Below, in pieces: positions 24,834 to 34,806 of a stretch of 64,000 nucleotides of DNA (position 1 is its first letter; the number at the start of each line of letters is the position of its first letter). The notes below the pieces were generated by a model. It was not told where the DNA came from, searched no databases, and saw nothing but the letters and a program-made list of their open reading frames with translations. A program made the translations under genes and the position numbers. This DNA comes from Lachnospiraceae bacterium (GTDB lineage Bacteria; Bacillota; Clostridia; Lachnospirales; Lachnospiraceae), in NCBI GenBank assembly GCA_021770755.1, contig JAETQI010000005.1, positions 1 through 64,000 on the forward strand. Direction: 5' to 3'.

Positions 24834-26057
24834 CTAGATCAACCACTTTTCGAACACCCTGCGCACACACCATCTTAAGTCGACCGCCTTGATCTCCCCC
24901 GCAGCCACCAGCCGCAGGCGTTTCCACTCCTGGTTGCCGACCGCGTAAGTGATGTAGCCGACCGTCTGCCCCTGTACGACCGGGGCTGTGCATTCCTTTA
25001 CTTTCTGCAGTGTGACTGTGACCTTCTCATCCTCATGCATCAGAAGCCCTTCCACACCATCCGCTTCCTGCGCGATCTCCACCGGCATGTGCATCCGGCC
25101 GCCGATCCGGCTGCCCTGCCCGTTGCGCACGATGATGTCCGCCGTCGCCCCGGCGGGGAGCGCCGCCTCGTCAAAGCTGCGGTAATTGTAGTGCGCAAGC
25201 CCGTATTCCATCAGCGCCCTCGTATCACTCCACTTATACGTCTTGTGACTGGGCCAGCCGCAGGCAAGGAGCGCCACGACAAATGTCCTGCCATCGCGTC
25301 TGAGCGCCCCCACATAGCAGTACCCTGCCTTGTTGGTAAAGCCTGTTTTGCCCGACAGCGCCCCTGTCATCATCCCCAGAAACGCATTGTGGTTGACGCA
25401 GGAAAAGTTTCTTTTGCCCGACAGATCCGAAAAGGAATGGCTGGGCGCCCTTGTGATCTCCAGAAACGTCTCCTTCTGGGGGGATCCTGCTACACAGTAC
25501 GCCATGACAAGCGCCAGATCCCGCGCTGTCGTCGAGTGAAACTTCTCGCCCTGCACGGCGTCCAGACCGTTCGGTGTGATATAGTACGTATTCTCGCAGC
25601 CGATCTCAGCCGCTTTCTGGTTCATGAGCGCTGCAAACTGCTCCACACTGCCGCCCACATGCTCGGCGATCGCCACTGCGGAGTCGTTGTGGGATTCCAG
25701 CATCAGGGAGTACACCAGATCCCGCAGGCGGTACTGTTCGCCGCTTCGCATCCCCAGGCGCACCTGCGGCATGGAGGATGCGTAGGCGGACACTTCCACC
25801 GTATCATCCAGGCTGGCGTTTTCCAGTGTGACGATCAGCGTCATGATCTTTGTCGTGCTCGCCATCGCCATCTGCTCGTCGCCGCAGCGCTCATACAACA
25901 CCCTTCCCGAGTCCGCATCCATGAGCACCGCCGCTTTTGCATAGAGCTTAAGATCCGCCCCGTCCGCATGGACATACACCGACTGCTGTACCAGGATCGC
26001 GATCACCAGCACGACCGCAAACAGCACAGCACTTTTATCGCACACATATTTTTTCAT
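24834..26057 (-). CDS. D-alanyl-D-alanine carboxypeptidase (S11, DacA/DacF type)
   Basis: The enzyme trims the terminal D-Ala of peptidoglycan stem peptides outside the cell. The 407-residue protein has a signal peptide (about 1-31). The three penicillin-binding motifs are S67-TTK, S121-HN and K236-TG. The middle motif is SHN instead of the common SGN. The C-terminal PBP5_C-like domain ends in an amphipathic stretch. It stands between the decarboxylase promoter and the solute-binding protein gene, all on one strand. It is one of two such genes in the window; the other is at 40383. Confidence 0.92.
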   Translation of the reverse strand: MKKYVCDKSAVLFAVVLVIAILVQQSVYVHADGADLKLYAKAAVLMDADSGRVLYERCGDEQMAMASTTKIMTLIVTLENASLDDTVEVSAYASSMPQVRLGMRSGEQYRLRDLVYSLMLESHNDSAVAIAEHVGGSVEQFAALMNQKAAEIGCENTYYITPNGLDAVQGEKFHSTTARDLALVMAYCVAGSPQKETFLEITRAPSHSFSDLSGKRNFSCVNHNAFLGMMTGALSGKTGFTNKAGYCYVGALRRDGRTFVVALLACGWPSHKTYKWSDTRALMEYGLAHYNYRSFDEAALPAGATADIIVRNGQGSRIGGRMHMPVEIAQEADGVEGLLMHEDEKVTVTLQKVKECTAPVVQGQTVGYITYAVGNQEWKRLRLVAAGEIKAVDLRWCVRRVFEKWLI

Positions 26058-26116
26058 ACATCTTCATTTCCTTTTTTGCAAAGGTTCCATAAAAATATAT
26101 GTGGCAGACCGGCAAT

Positions 26117-27868
26117 TTAATCCATCCCGCGCTTTGTCTTTGCATGAAACATATCATATTCCAGTATGACGTCATAACCATAATTTTTTACAGTCGCCTG
26201 CATCTCATTCAAGAGTGCCTCAAAACGCTGGCGGTCCGGCGCAAAGATCATTTTCCATGAATACTCCTGTATCGCGCGCTTGCACTGGTGGCGTATGGTC
26301 GTCTGCTCCGATGTCTCCACCGATGCCGTGTACAGCATTCCGGGCGCCACCAGGAGCATGTCGTTCTTTTCCAGATATTCCATCGTGGTGTCCGCGCCCA
26401 TCTTTTCCCGCCAGTCCCTGACCAGCTCCGATGTGTCGAGCGCCTTCGAACTCTCCCAGAGATCATAATAATAGTAATAGCCCTCCTCGCTCTTCTCGCA
26501 CTGGACCACCGCCTTATAATTCAGGGTGGACGTCCCCGATTTCCACGTCCCGCCGCCATACGCTTCCGGCATCTCGATCTCCCCGCCGTTGAGCAGCGCT
26601 TCCTTTCCAAAATCCGTCAGACAGGGACCGTCCTCGTGCATCTCCCAGGTAAGTCCCTCCGGCCCTGCCGCAGCCCCGGAAAGATTGGCGCCATTCATCA
26701 TGATCCCCTCATCCGAATACAGCCAGTCGATAAAATCGACAAGCCTTGCCTTGTCCTCAGACTGCGAACCTACCGCTATGATGCTGTTCGGATTTCCGTA
26801 GTGATAGCAGCCATACGAATAGACCTGCAGATCCCCGACAGGCGCCATCATGAACCCCTTGCCCTGATCTTCCATGTTTGAGATCGTGTTGAAGGCAGAC
26901 TTCCCCTGCCACGGCCACGGCGAGAAAAAGACCTCGCCGTTCCTGAATTTTTCAAAACACTGTTCATAGCTTTGATTCTCCGACTTTGGATCGATCAGTC
27001 CCAACTGGTTTGCCTCAAAATAAAAGTTCAGCATGCGCACATACACGGAATCGTCATCAATAATGCTCTGGTAATCCGAACCGTCCGCCTTTGCCAGCAC
27101 CACCCCGTACTCATCATATCCATACATGCAGCAGGGCTGTTTGACCGCGTTCATCATATTGTCATCCCAGTCCTTGAAAAAGGAAAAGCCGTATGTTTTT
27201 GCCCCGTTCTCCGCGACCGGATAACGCTCCTGCATCTGTTTGAGCACCGGCAGCAGGTCCTCCAGCGTATCGAGCTTAGGATATCCCAGCTCTCTGTACA
27301 GATCCCACCGGATATACGGGCCATACACGGGTTCGATCCCCTCGCTTGGCACGTTCGGACCATTGACGGATACCTGGGACGGGATCGCATAGATCCCGCC
27401 CTGTTCGATACAACTGTTTAGATTTTCAATCGCATCACTGTATTTCATGATATTCTTGCCCTGCAGATCCTCTTCCATATTATAAAGCAGACCGGCGTTG
27501 ACCAGATCCTCCAACTGACCGTTCACGCCCTTACATATGATAAGATCGCCCAGATTTCCCGCGGCCGCCCTCACCTCAAAGAGCGTGTCCCCGCCCCTGG
27601 CGATGTTCGGCGCGATGATATTCAGTTCCATATTGAACTTCTTCCTGACCACTTCCCCAAACCAGCCGGACTGGATCCCCTGATAGTTCGCCGAGAAGTC
27701 AAACACATCCACCACGATAAAGTCCTCATACGGACAATCATTTGCGTCAAGCGACATCAGGTAATCTGAATTTCCTCTCAGATCCGGACCAGAACATCCT
27801 GACACACAGACGATATATATGACCAGAATGCACAATGCCCCGAACCTGCGCTGCCGTTTACCTTTCAT
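26117..27868 (-). CDS. Extracellular solute-binding lipoprotein (LplA-like), no transporter adjacent
   Basis: The 583-residue lipoprotein (lipobox VSGC) belongs to the large LplA-type binding proteins of oligosaccharide ABC importers. WPWQGKSAFNTISN, FIDWLYSDEGIMMNG and GPEGLTWEMHEDGP resemble the 613-residue paralogue at 30234 (FNWMGATQYNTVDH, INWLCTPEGRL). The ATG at 27868 has GAGG upstream; the frame runs 8 codons further. It is divergent from the YesN-type regulator and has no permease beside it. It may be an alternative receptor for the downstream permeases or feed a sensor; that is inference. Confidence 0.85.
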   Translation of the reverse strand: MKGKRQRRFGALCILVIYIVCVSGCSGPDLRGNSDYLMSLDANDCPYEDFIVVDVFDFSANYQGIQSGWFGEVVRKKFNMELNIIAPNIARGGDTLFEVRAAAGNLGDLIICKGVNGQLEDLVNAGLLYNMEEDLQGKNIMKYSDAIENLNSCIEQGGIYAIPSQVSVNGPNVPSEGIEPVYGPYIRWDLYRELGYPKLDTLEDLLPVLKQMQERYPVAENGAKTYGFSFFKDWDDNMMNAVKQPCCMYGYDEYGVVLAKADGSDYQSIIDDDSVYVRMLNFYFEANQLGLIDPKSENQSYEQCFEKFRNGEVFFSPWPWQGKSAFNTISNMEDQGKGFMMAPVGDLQVYSYGCYHYGNPNSIIAVGSQSEDKARLVDFIDWLYSDEGIMMNGANLSGAAAGPEGLTWEMHEDGPCLTDFGKEALLNGGEIEMPEAYGGGTWKSGTSTLNYKAVVQCEKSEEGYYYYYDLWESSKALDTSELVRDWREKMGADTTMEYLEKNDMLLVAPGMLYTASVETSEQTTIRHQCKRAIQEYSWKMIFAPDRQRFEALLNEMQATVKNYGYDVILEYDMFHAKTKRGMD

Positions 27869-27898
27869 TTCCCAACCTCTTTCCCGATTCAATCCAGA

Positions 27899-27927
27899 TT
27901 GACAATCTTTTTTTGTTAACTTATACT
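27899..27927 (+). promoter_or_regulatory. Consensus promoter of the YesN-type regulator
   Basis: TTGACA at 27899-27904 and TATACT at 27922-27927 with a 17-base spacer face the regulator gene at 28003. The leader is about 70 bases. Confidence 0.8.
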
Positions 27928-28002
27928 ATTAATATATCAAATTTGTAGAACAATTCAATATATTTTACAAAAAACAAGCACCATACCAGGAGGCAGGATT
28001 CA

Positions 28003-29553
28003 ATGGAAACTTTATTGATAGCCGATGATGAAAAGAATATACGCGACGGTCTGAAATGCATCCTCGACTGGGAGGCGCTCGGATTTACCCTGTGCGGCGA
28101 AGCCGCAAACGGCGAGGAGGCGCTCTCCGGCATCCTGAAAAACAACCCAAGCCTCGTCCTTCTCGACATCCGCATGCCCAAACTCACCGGCATTGATATC
28201 ATCCGCATCGCACGCGAACAGGGATACAACGGCAGGTTCATCATCCTGAGCGGCTACTCCGACTTCTCCTACGCACAGGCTGCGATCCGCTACGGCGTGG
28301 AATACTATCTGACAAAACCGATCGACGAGGACGAACTGCTCGACGCCATCAACACCATCCGGGAGAGCATCGAACTAGAGCACCGAAGATCCGACAACAT
28401 CGCGCTCTACCGCGAGAAGGCCAAGAACGTGATCCTTCACGATCTGATCACAGGCGTCTGGAAGAAGGACGGCATCACCGATCTCTCCTCCGCGGACTTT
28501 CAGAGCCTGGAACTGATCTCCGACGTCTATCAGGTCGTGATCTATGAAAAATTCGAAACATCAACAAAACATAAAAACTACGATTTTGCCGCCCTGCTGA
28601 ACATCACCAACAGCCAAAACCGTTCCTTCGAACACTTTGAGACAGACAATAAAAATGTGATCCTATTGAAAGGCTCCTTCGCGCTCCGGCGATTTGAAGA
28701 ATTTCGAAACCGCTGTGAAAAGACGGATTTCCAGGCTTTTCTCACATATGGGCGCCCTGTGAAAAATCTGGACGAGATCTGTCTCTCCTATGAGGAGGCA
28801 GACACGCTGATCAGGAGACGTTTTTTCTGCATGCAGGGACAGCATATACTGGGATATGAAGAGCTGCCCGCCATGACCTCGCACAGCCTTCTGATCTCCG
28901 ATGAGAAACTCCTTGCGTACTGCGATTCCCTGACAAACTGCCTGCAGGCGAACAACCGCAAACAGATCGCCGCCACGTTCTTCTCCCTCGAAGAGTACCT
29001 GTACAACGTGGACAGCTCCATCGAGTCCGTCAGGCTTTTCCTCACCGACTTATTTCTGCAGCTAAAGGAGAACATCAGCAAGGTCTATAACAGCTCGCGG
29101 GTTTCGTTCCCCTCGAACTCCGCCATCATAGACCACATAGACAACTGCCGCTATCTGTACGAGATCATTCTGTACATATCCGAACAGGTCAAATCCGTCA
29201 TGGACGGCAGCGACAGCTCATCAAGGGACACGATCCTCGATGACATCCTCTACTACATTGACAACAATTACCAGAACAATATCAAGCTCGAGACGATCGC
29301 ACCGCTTTTTGGATACAACAGTGCCTACCTCGGGAAACTCTTCACAAAAGCGATCGGCGAGAATTTCAACTCCTACGTCGACCACAGGCGCATCGAGCAC
29401 TCCAAAAAGCTCCTCGAACAGAGGAGCATCAAAGTCTATGAGGTTTCAGAGCTGGTGGGATACAAGAATGTTGACTATTTTCACAAGAAATTCAAGAAAT
29501 ACGTCGGCATCAGCCCTGCGGAGTACCGCAAGCAGCTAAAGCTTGACGAATAA
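28003..29553 (+). CDS. YesN-type response regulator with AraC DNA-binding domain
   Basis: The 516-residue regulator has a receiver domain (about 1-120) with phosphorylation site D55 (LVLLDIRMPK), conserved LIADDE at the start and LTKPIDEDEL at its end. A long central region follows, then a C-terminal AraC helix-turn-helix pair (about 410-513; IKLETIAPLFGYNSAYLGKLFTKAIGENFNSYV and ISPAEYRKQLKL). Such proteins activate sugar ABC operons on signal from a YesM-type kinase. The kinase here is 5 kb away, past the importer. AGGAGG precedes the ATG. It converges end to end with the YesL gene, with no spacer. Confidence 0.92.
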   Translation: METLLIADDEKNIRDGLKCILDWEALGFTLCGEAANGEEALSGILKNNPSLVLLDIRMPKLTGIDIIRIAREQGYNGRFIILSGYSDFSYAQAAIRYGVEYYLTKPIDEDELLDAINTIRESIELEHRRSDNIALYREKAKNVILHDLITGVWKKDGITDLSSADFQSLELISDVYQVVIYEKFETSTKHKNYDFAALLNITNSQNRSFEHFETDNKNVILLKGSFALRRFEEFRNRCEKTDFQAFLTYGRPVKNLDEICLSYEEADTLIRRRFFCMQGQHILGYEELPAMTSHSLLISDEKLLAYCDSLTNCLQANNRKQIAATFFSLEEYLYNVDSSIESVRLFLTDLFLQLKENISKVYNSSRVSFPSNSAIIDHIDNCRYLYEIILYISEQVKSVMDGSDSSSRDTILDDILYYIDNNYQNNIKLETIAPLFGYNSAYLGKLFTKAIGENFNSYVDHRRIEHSKKLLEQRSIKVYEVSELVGYKNVDYFHKKFKKYVGISPAEYRKQLKLDE

Positions 29554-30168
29554 TCAGGATCCCTTTTCGATCTCCTGAAAGATCCGCTTGGCAAATGCAG
29601 CGACCGTAAATATGGCAAACGAGACACCAAACAGAAATCCAAAGCACAGCAGGACCGTATTAAAATGAAATATGATATACTCGATGACAAGCATTCCCAC
29701 AATCAATAGCGTCCTGCCAAAATACCTTCTGGATATCTCCATTGAATTCTGTATCGTCGCGACAATGCTGTTCTCATATCTGGCAAGAAGCGGAAACGAG
29801 TACAGCATCGCCGCCACATATGCAAATACAGAGACGATCCCGATCACGATCAGTATGATGGAGCCCTCCTCGGAAACCCTGTTGATCTCATAGTCGAGAT
29901 AGATCGCATAGGTCGCCGCAAGGAAGATCAGTCCCATGATCATGCCCTGTTTTATATTTGCCTTAAATGCGCTGACAAAGGATCTTGCCACATAACCCTC
30001 CTCGTCATCGACCATCTTCATGGCGACACTGTACGCCGCGACTGTCGACGCACCGATCGTCACGACCGGCAGGGAAAACAAAAGCCACATGAAATTCAGC
30101 TTGACCAGATCCCAGAACTTAGCAAGGAACCGATACAATCCGCCATCAACACTAAAAAAACCGCTCAT
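29554..30168 (-). CDS. YesL family membrane protein (DUF624)
   Basis: The 204-residue protein has about five hydrophobic segments and the family opening GLYRFLAKFWDLVKLNFMWLLFSLPVVTIGASTVA. DUF624 proteins accompany YesM/YesN-regulated sugar importers; their function is unknown. It is the last gene after the binding protein and permeases, behind a hairpin at 30192-30218. Confidence 0.85.
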   Translation of the reverse strand: MSGFFSVDGGLYRFLAKFWDLVKLNFMWLLFSLPVVTIGASTVAAYSVAMKMVDDEEGYVARSFVSAFKANIKQGMIMGLIFLAATYAIYLDYEINRVSEEGSIILIVIGIVSVFAYVAAMLYSFPLLARYENSIVATIQNSMEISRRYFGRTLLIVGMLVIEYIIFHFNTVLLCFGFLFGVSFAIFTVAAFAKRIFQEIEKGS

Positions 30169-30191
30169 CTCAAAAACTCCCTTTTACAGCC

Positions 30192-30218
30192 GGGGCTGTC
30201 TTTTGATCGGACAGCCCC
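30192..30218 (-). other. Intercistronic hairpin between binding protein and YesL genes
   Basis: GGGGCTGTC and GACAGCCCC form a perfect 9-pair stem with a 9-base loop. There is no T tail on the minus strand, so it is more likely an mRNA-stabilising or processing structure that keeps the binding-protein message abundant. Confidence 0.6.
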
Positions 30219-30233
30219 ATTATTGATCTGCTC

Positions 30234-32075
30234 TTATTGATACTCAGCCGCCCTTCTCAGCGCCGCCTCGCTCTCGCACCACTCGATGCACTCCTGATAT
30301 CCGTAGCTGTCCGCATCGGAACGCATCTTCGCTACGATCGACTCAAACTCTGAATCGTCCTTCGCGTAGATCGCCTGCCATGAACCATTCTGGATACAGG
30401 TCTTTACCTGCTCCCATCTTGTGGCAAGCTCGTCAGACTTTGCAGTCTCCGCATAGGTATGAGGAAGGGATGGAGAATAGTCAAACTGCACCATGTAATC
30501 ATCATAGATATCGACGCCCATGTCGGCTCTCCACTCTTTCTCCGCCTCGTCCACATCCAGCGCCAGATACTTATCCCAATACTTGGCATTGAACGTCTGA
30601 TTGTCAGCAGCGCCCGGGATCACTGTGTTGAGCGACCACGTCGTGTTGTTCATCTGCGGACATCCGTCATCCCAGAGTCCTGTGTAAGGAGCCGGCATGA
30701 CCTTGTCTTCCTTCGCCGCCAGATACTTGCAGTCCATACCGAAATCTGTCAGCTCAACCTTGCCGTTGTCAAGCCACTCCCAGCACACATCCTGGGGACC
30801 GTACTCATAGGTAAGTCTTCCCTCCGGTGTGCAGAGCCAGTTGATGATCGCCATACAGAGCTCCGGATGCTGTGACTTTGAACCGATCGTCCAGATCCGG
30901 TTGCTTCCGCCCTGACCTAACGCATAAACCAATGTATCCTGATTCTTTGCCGCTACCGGAAGCAGCTTCTTGCCCTCATTCATGTGATCAACTGTGTTGT
31001 ACTGTGTCGCACCCATCCAGTTGAAGATACAGAAGAACGCACCGCCGTCCTGATAATCTTCCATGCAGCCGTCATACCCCTGTGTCAGGGAATCCGGGTC
31101 AAGCAGTCCTTCCTGATACAGCTTGTTGTAGAATTTCAGACATCTCTCATAATGTCCGCCTTCTTTCAGACAGTCCTCAAACGCTCCTGTATCCGGGTCA
31201 TAGAATCCAAAGTTAAATTCGTCCAGGCCAAAGAAGTTTGTCGCGGTCGCCTTCACAAACATGACCATATTTCCGTCCCAGTCCTTAAAGAGCGAAACGC
31301 CGTACGCTTCCTTGCCGGAATCCGAGGTCGGGCAGATCTCCTTCATCTGTTTCAGGACATCGATATAATCCTCCATCTCGTTGATCTCAGGACTGCCGAT
31401 CTGCTTATAGAGATCATAGCGGATATCCGGGTGATAGCTGATCTCATCGAGCTGCCCTGCACCGGAAGCCACATCATGTCCGAATCCATATACAGTACCC
31501 TCTGAGATCGCCTCATTCTTCTCCAGTGCGGCTGCCATATGATTCTTGATATAAGGACCATAGTCAGAGAGAATATCATCCTCATTCCAGTCGAGAAGCA
31601 TGCCATTCTGATATGCGCGCGTATATTCATCACCGTCAGCACCAAAAAGCACGATATCTCCAAGATTTCCAGACTCCATACGGGTATCAAACACGCCGTC
31701 GCCATTGCTGATGATATTCATCTTGACATTGAACTTTTCCTTCAATATATCCGCAAACCAGCCGATCTGCTCACCCTCATAGTTTGAAAGCTGTGAGTAC
31801 ACTGTAAGCGTGACAGTCTCGTCGGGAACCACATCGGAATAATCAGCTTCCTTGACGTCCTCCCCCGCCGCGTTGTCCGCACCGGTATCCGCCGGCTGAT
31901 CCGCATCCGTATCTGCCGCTGCGCTGTCCGCGTCCGCAGCCTTGTCTGTGTCGTCTGCCGCGTTATCTGTATTGGCTGCATTCTGCGAAGTTGTCGTTGT
32001 CGAACCACTGCAGGCTGCAAGCGAACAGGTCATTGCAGATACCAGCAAGAGCGATAATGCCTTTTTCAATTTCAT
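30234..32075 (-). CDS. Oligosaccharide ABC importer solute-binding lipoprotein
   Basis: The 613-residue lipoprotein (lipobox LAAC) captures the substrate outside the cell. A low-complexity Asp/Ala-rich linker (about 25-75) precedes the binding domain (EQIGWFADILKEKFNVKMNIIS; GPYIKNHM). It follows the two permease genes on the same strand, 43 bases after the second. No ATPase is encoded nearby, as is usual for this importer class, which shares an MsmX-type ATPase. The substrate is not evident from sequence. Confidence 0.92.
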   Translation of the reverse strand: MKLKKALSLLLVSAMTCSLAACSGSTTTTSQNAANTDNAADDTDKAADADSAAADTDADQPADTGADNAAGEDVKEADYSDVVPDETVTLTVYSQLSNYEGEQIGWFADILKEKFNVKMNIISNGDGVFDTRMESGNLGDIVLFGADGDEYTRAYQNGMLLDWNEDDILSDYGPYIKNHMAAALEKNEAISEGTVYGFGHDVASGAGQLDEISYHPDIRYDLYKQIGSPEINEMEDYIDVLKQMKEICPTSDSGKEAYGVSLFKDWDGNMVMFVKATATNFFGLDEFNFGFYDPDTGAFEDCLKEGGHYERCLKFYNKLYQEGLLDPDSLTQGYDGCMEDYQDGGAFFCIFNWMGATQYNTVDHMNEGKKLLPVAAKNQDTLVYALGQGGSNRIWTIGSKSQHPELCMAIINWLCTPEGRLTYEYGPQDVCWEWLDNGKVELTDFGMDCKYLAAKEDKVMPAPYTGLWDDGCPQMNNTTWSLNTVIPGAADNQTFNAKYWDKYLALDVDEAEKEWRADMGVDIYDDYMVQFDYSPSLPHTYAETAKSDELATRWEQVKTCIQNGSWQAIYAKDDSEFESIVAKMRSDADSYGYQECIEWCESEAALRRAAEYQ

Positions 32076-32117
32076 AATTTATGTTCCTCCTTTTAGAAAA
32101 TGTGTTATACCAAAGCC

Positions 32118-33086
32118 CTAGCCCTTTACGGCGCCGAGCATGATACCTTTCTCAAAATACCGCTGCATGAACGGATATACCATCAGGATCGGCAATACCG
32201 TAACCATCGAGATCGTATACTTGATCGTCTTGGCATTGAGCACGTTTGTCGCCGCCGCTCCCGAGATCGTACCCGCGCCGGAATTCATCATATTTTTCAG
32301 ATTCGATGCCGCGTTCAGATATGTGTACAGCTTGTGCTGCAGTGTGTGCAGTTGCGGTGCATCCGGCATCAGGATCAGGGAATCCGTGAAGGAGTTCCAG
32401 TTGCCCACCGCGCCAAAGATCGCGATCGTGGCAAGGATCGGTTTGCTCAGCGGCCATATGATCTTCACAAAGATCGTCATATAGCTTGCGCCGTCAATCT
32501 TTGCGCTCTCCTCAAGCTCTCCCGGAATCGACTCGATGTACGTCTTCACAAGGATGATATTGTAGGGAGCAACGATACCCGGAATGATGTATGCCCAGAA
32601 GCTGTTAGTCAGTCCCAGCATGGACATGTTCAAATACCATGGGATCAGGCCTGCGTTGAAATACATTGTGATGACAAGGCATCTGTACCAGATCTTCTTG
32701 CACCACATATCCTGCTTCGTCACCAGATATCCCACAAAAGCGGAAGCCAGGACCATCAGTACCGTTCCGAAGATCGTTCTTCCGACTGTGACCATCAGCG
32801 CCGTACCGACATCGTTGACATTGAACATAGATACATAGTTCTGAATGTGGATTCCTTTTGGTATGAAATTGATCGCACCTTTTCTCACCAGATCATTATC
32901 ACTGATCGTGTTGATAAAAATATAGTAGAACGGAAAAATACACAGCAGTGTGAAAATGATGAAAAACGCATGGTTTATAATCTCAAAGACCCAGTCACCA
33001 GCAGTCATTCGATACCATCTCTGATGCGTCTGCTCGTATTTCTGCTCCGCTTTTCTGTCAAGCTTTTCCTGTTTTGTCATTGCCAT
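32118..33086 (-). CDS. Sugar ABC importer permease, YtcP/LplC type
   Basis: The 322-residue protein has six membrane helices and the ABC inner-membrane EAA-type loop ESIPGELEESAKIDGASYMTIFVKIIWPLSKP. The family C-terminus, PFMQRYFEKGIMLGAVKG, is intact. The ATG at 33086 is chosen over a GTG at 33095 because GGAGG is then 8 bases away. It is the second permease gene, 14 bases after the first. Confidence 0.93.
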   Translation of the reverse strand: MAMTKQEKLDRKAEQKYEQTHQRWYRMTAGDWVFEIINHAFFIIFTLLCIFPFYYIFINTISDNDLVRKGAINFIPKGIHIQNYVSMFNVNDVGTALMVTVGRTIFGTVLMVLASAFVGYLVTKQDMWCKKIWYRCLVITMYFNAGLIPWYLNMSMLGLTNSFWAYIIPGIVAPYNIILVKTYIESIPGELEESAKIDGASYMTIFVKIIWPLSKPILATIAIFGAVGNWNSFTDSLILMPDAPQLHTLQHKLYTYLNAASNLKNMMNSGAGTISGAAATNVLNAKTIKYTISMVTVLPILMVYPFMQRYFEKGIMLGAVKG

Positions 33087-33100
33087 TCCATTCACCTCCC

Positions 33101-34537
33101 CTACATAATGCTCTCGCCACGCACAGCCTTGGAGACTTTATTTGCGCCAAAGAGAAGTACTACACTGATCACTGACTTAAACATACCGACTACTGTCGCC
33201 AGCGGAACCCTGCCGCCATTGATACCGAGTTTGTATACATAAAGATCCAAAACCGTGATCGTGTCTGTATTGTACGGTGTCTCGAACACGAGGTACTGAT
33301 CCATACCGTTGCTCAGGATACCTGCGATCGCCATGATCAGCAGTGTCATGAACGTCGGGATCAGACTCGGAACCGTGATGTTCCACATCTTCTGGAAACG
33401 TCCCGCACCGTCAATGGAAGCAGCCTCATAGAGCTGCTGGTCAATACCGGAGATCGCTGCTATGTAGATGATCGCATTCCAGCCTAAGCCCTTCCACATT
33501 CCCCATGCAAGCATCTTGATCCACATGTGGGAATTATCCATCAGATAATTCGTACCTGTCTCGATCGCGCCGGAATTGATCAGCATGGAGCTGACAAATC
33601 CATCTGTCGAGAAGATCGCAAACGCTACCGCATACACGAGAACCCAACTGATGAAGTTCGGGATCGTCGTAAAAGTCTGAACAAATCTCCTGAACTTGAG
33701 GTTCTTGATCTCACACAGCAGGATCGCAAATGCCATCGAACACCAGCTTGTGGCAAGTCCCAGACCGCTCATTGCCAGCGTATTTCTCATCACACGCACC
33801 AGGTCAGCGCGCGTCGCCTCATTCTCAAACAGGAATGTAAACCATTTCAGCCCGACAAAATTGTCCATCGACAATGTATCGCCTGACTTGTAGTCGAAAA
33901 ATGCATATCTCCAACCCAGCAGGGGCAGATAAGCAAACACGATACAGAGTGCCAGAAACGGCAGCAGCAGCAAAAACAACTGAAACTTTGTCTCGATATA
34001 ACACTTCTCACCCTTTTCCGTCTTAGGCAGACAGAAGAAGATCACCACAGACAACACAACCATCGCCACACATAAAACAATGTAAAACGTGAGGTTCTGG
34101 GGATCCATCGGAACGATCCTGTCCGGTTTTGGCGTCCCCTTGATATCCGTTGCCGCCCAGTTGATCATCATGCACCCTGCAAATGCAAGAATGCCTCCAA
34201 GAACAGAAGGTATAACACCTATCTTTTTCAGCTTATTGGAACCAAGTGACATGCATCCGCCTGCTCCGGCAGCAGCAAAGCCAATGATGATGCACAGGCA
34301 TCCGCCAAATACCATCTGCAGTGTCAGCGTCCCTACCCAGCCTTTGTTAAAGGCTCTGGCAAAATTCTGTGTCAATGTACCATATGAAGTACCACAGGTG
34401 AAAACGGAAGCTGTCTTGGGAATCAGATCACTGATCCTTGCGGGATTCAGTGCTGGAATAAACAGTAATACAAACGCCACAAGATACAAAACTCTCAGGA
34501 CAATATACAGTTTATCTGCAATCTTTTCCTTACTCAT
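33101..34537 (-). CDS. Sugar ABC importer permease, LplB type, with extra N-terminal membrane domain
   Basis: The C-terminal 300 residues are a normal LplB-type permease (FLALCIVFAYLPLLGWRYAF; EAA loop QQLYEAASIDGAGRFQKMWNITVPSLIP). The first 190 residues are an addition: about four hydrophobic segments with Gly-rich helices and a Cys-containing outer loop (FTCGTSYGTL), which standard LplB (about 300 residues) lacks. It opens the importer operon, with GGAAGG before the start. A TATAAT -10-like box lies about 120 bases upstream near 34660, without a clear -35. Confidence 0.9.
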   Translation of the reverse strand: MSKEKIADKLYIVLRVLYLVAFVLLFIPALNPARISDLIPKTASVFTCGTSYGTLTQNFARAFNKGWVGTLTLQMVFGGCLCIIIGFAAAGAGGCMSLGSNKLKKIGVIPSVLGGILAFAGCMMINWAATDIKGTPKPDRIVPMDPQNLTFYIVLCVAMVVLSVVIFFCLPKTEKGEKCYIETKFQLFLLLLPFLALCIVFAYLPLLGWRYAFFDYKSGDTLSMDNFVGLKWFTFLFENEATRADLVRVMRNTLAMSGLGLATSWCSMAFAILLCEIKNLKFRRFVQTFTTIPNFISWVLVYAVAFAIFSTDGFVSSMLINSGAIETGTNYLMDNSHMWIKMLAWGMWKGLGWNAIIYIAAISGIDQQLYEAASIDGAGRFQKMWNITVPSLIPTFMTLLIMAIAGILSNGMDQYLVFETPYNTDTITVLDLYVYKLGINGGRVPLATVVGMFKSVISVVLLFGANKVSKAVRGESIM

Positions 34538-34760
34538 ATCTCTACTTCCTTCCTTAATTAATGATTCCTTCTGCGTGCTGCACGACAGTGGCAGCCGGCA
34601 TCTTTCCCCCTCAGCACAGCGCCGCAGCGATCACAACCATTTGTGATATTTTTATTATAATAGTTAAATTTGTATAAAAATACGGAAAAAATTAATCATG
34701 AATTACATCACTTTTTTTATGCATCTTTAATTTTTACTGTAAAAATTAAAAAAATGTATA

Positions 34761-34791
34761 AAAAAAGCACTGTATTCCACAGCACTTTTTT
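34761..34791. terminator. Terminator after the YesM-type kinase gene
   Basis: AAAAAAG and CTTTTTT arms enclose a CTGT/ACAG stem with a two-base internal mismatch, 16 bases after the kinase stop codon. It could work in both directions. Confidence 0.6.
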
Positions 34792-34806
34792 GATCTATAT
34801 TGATAT

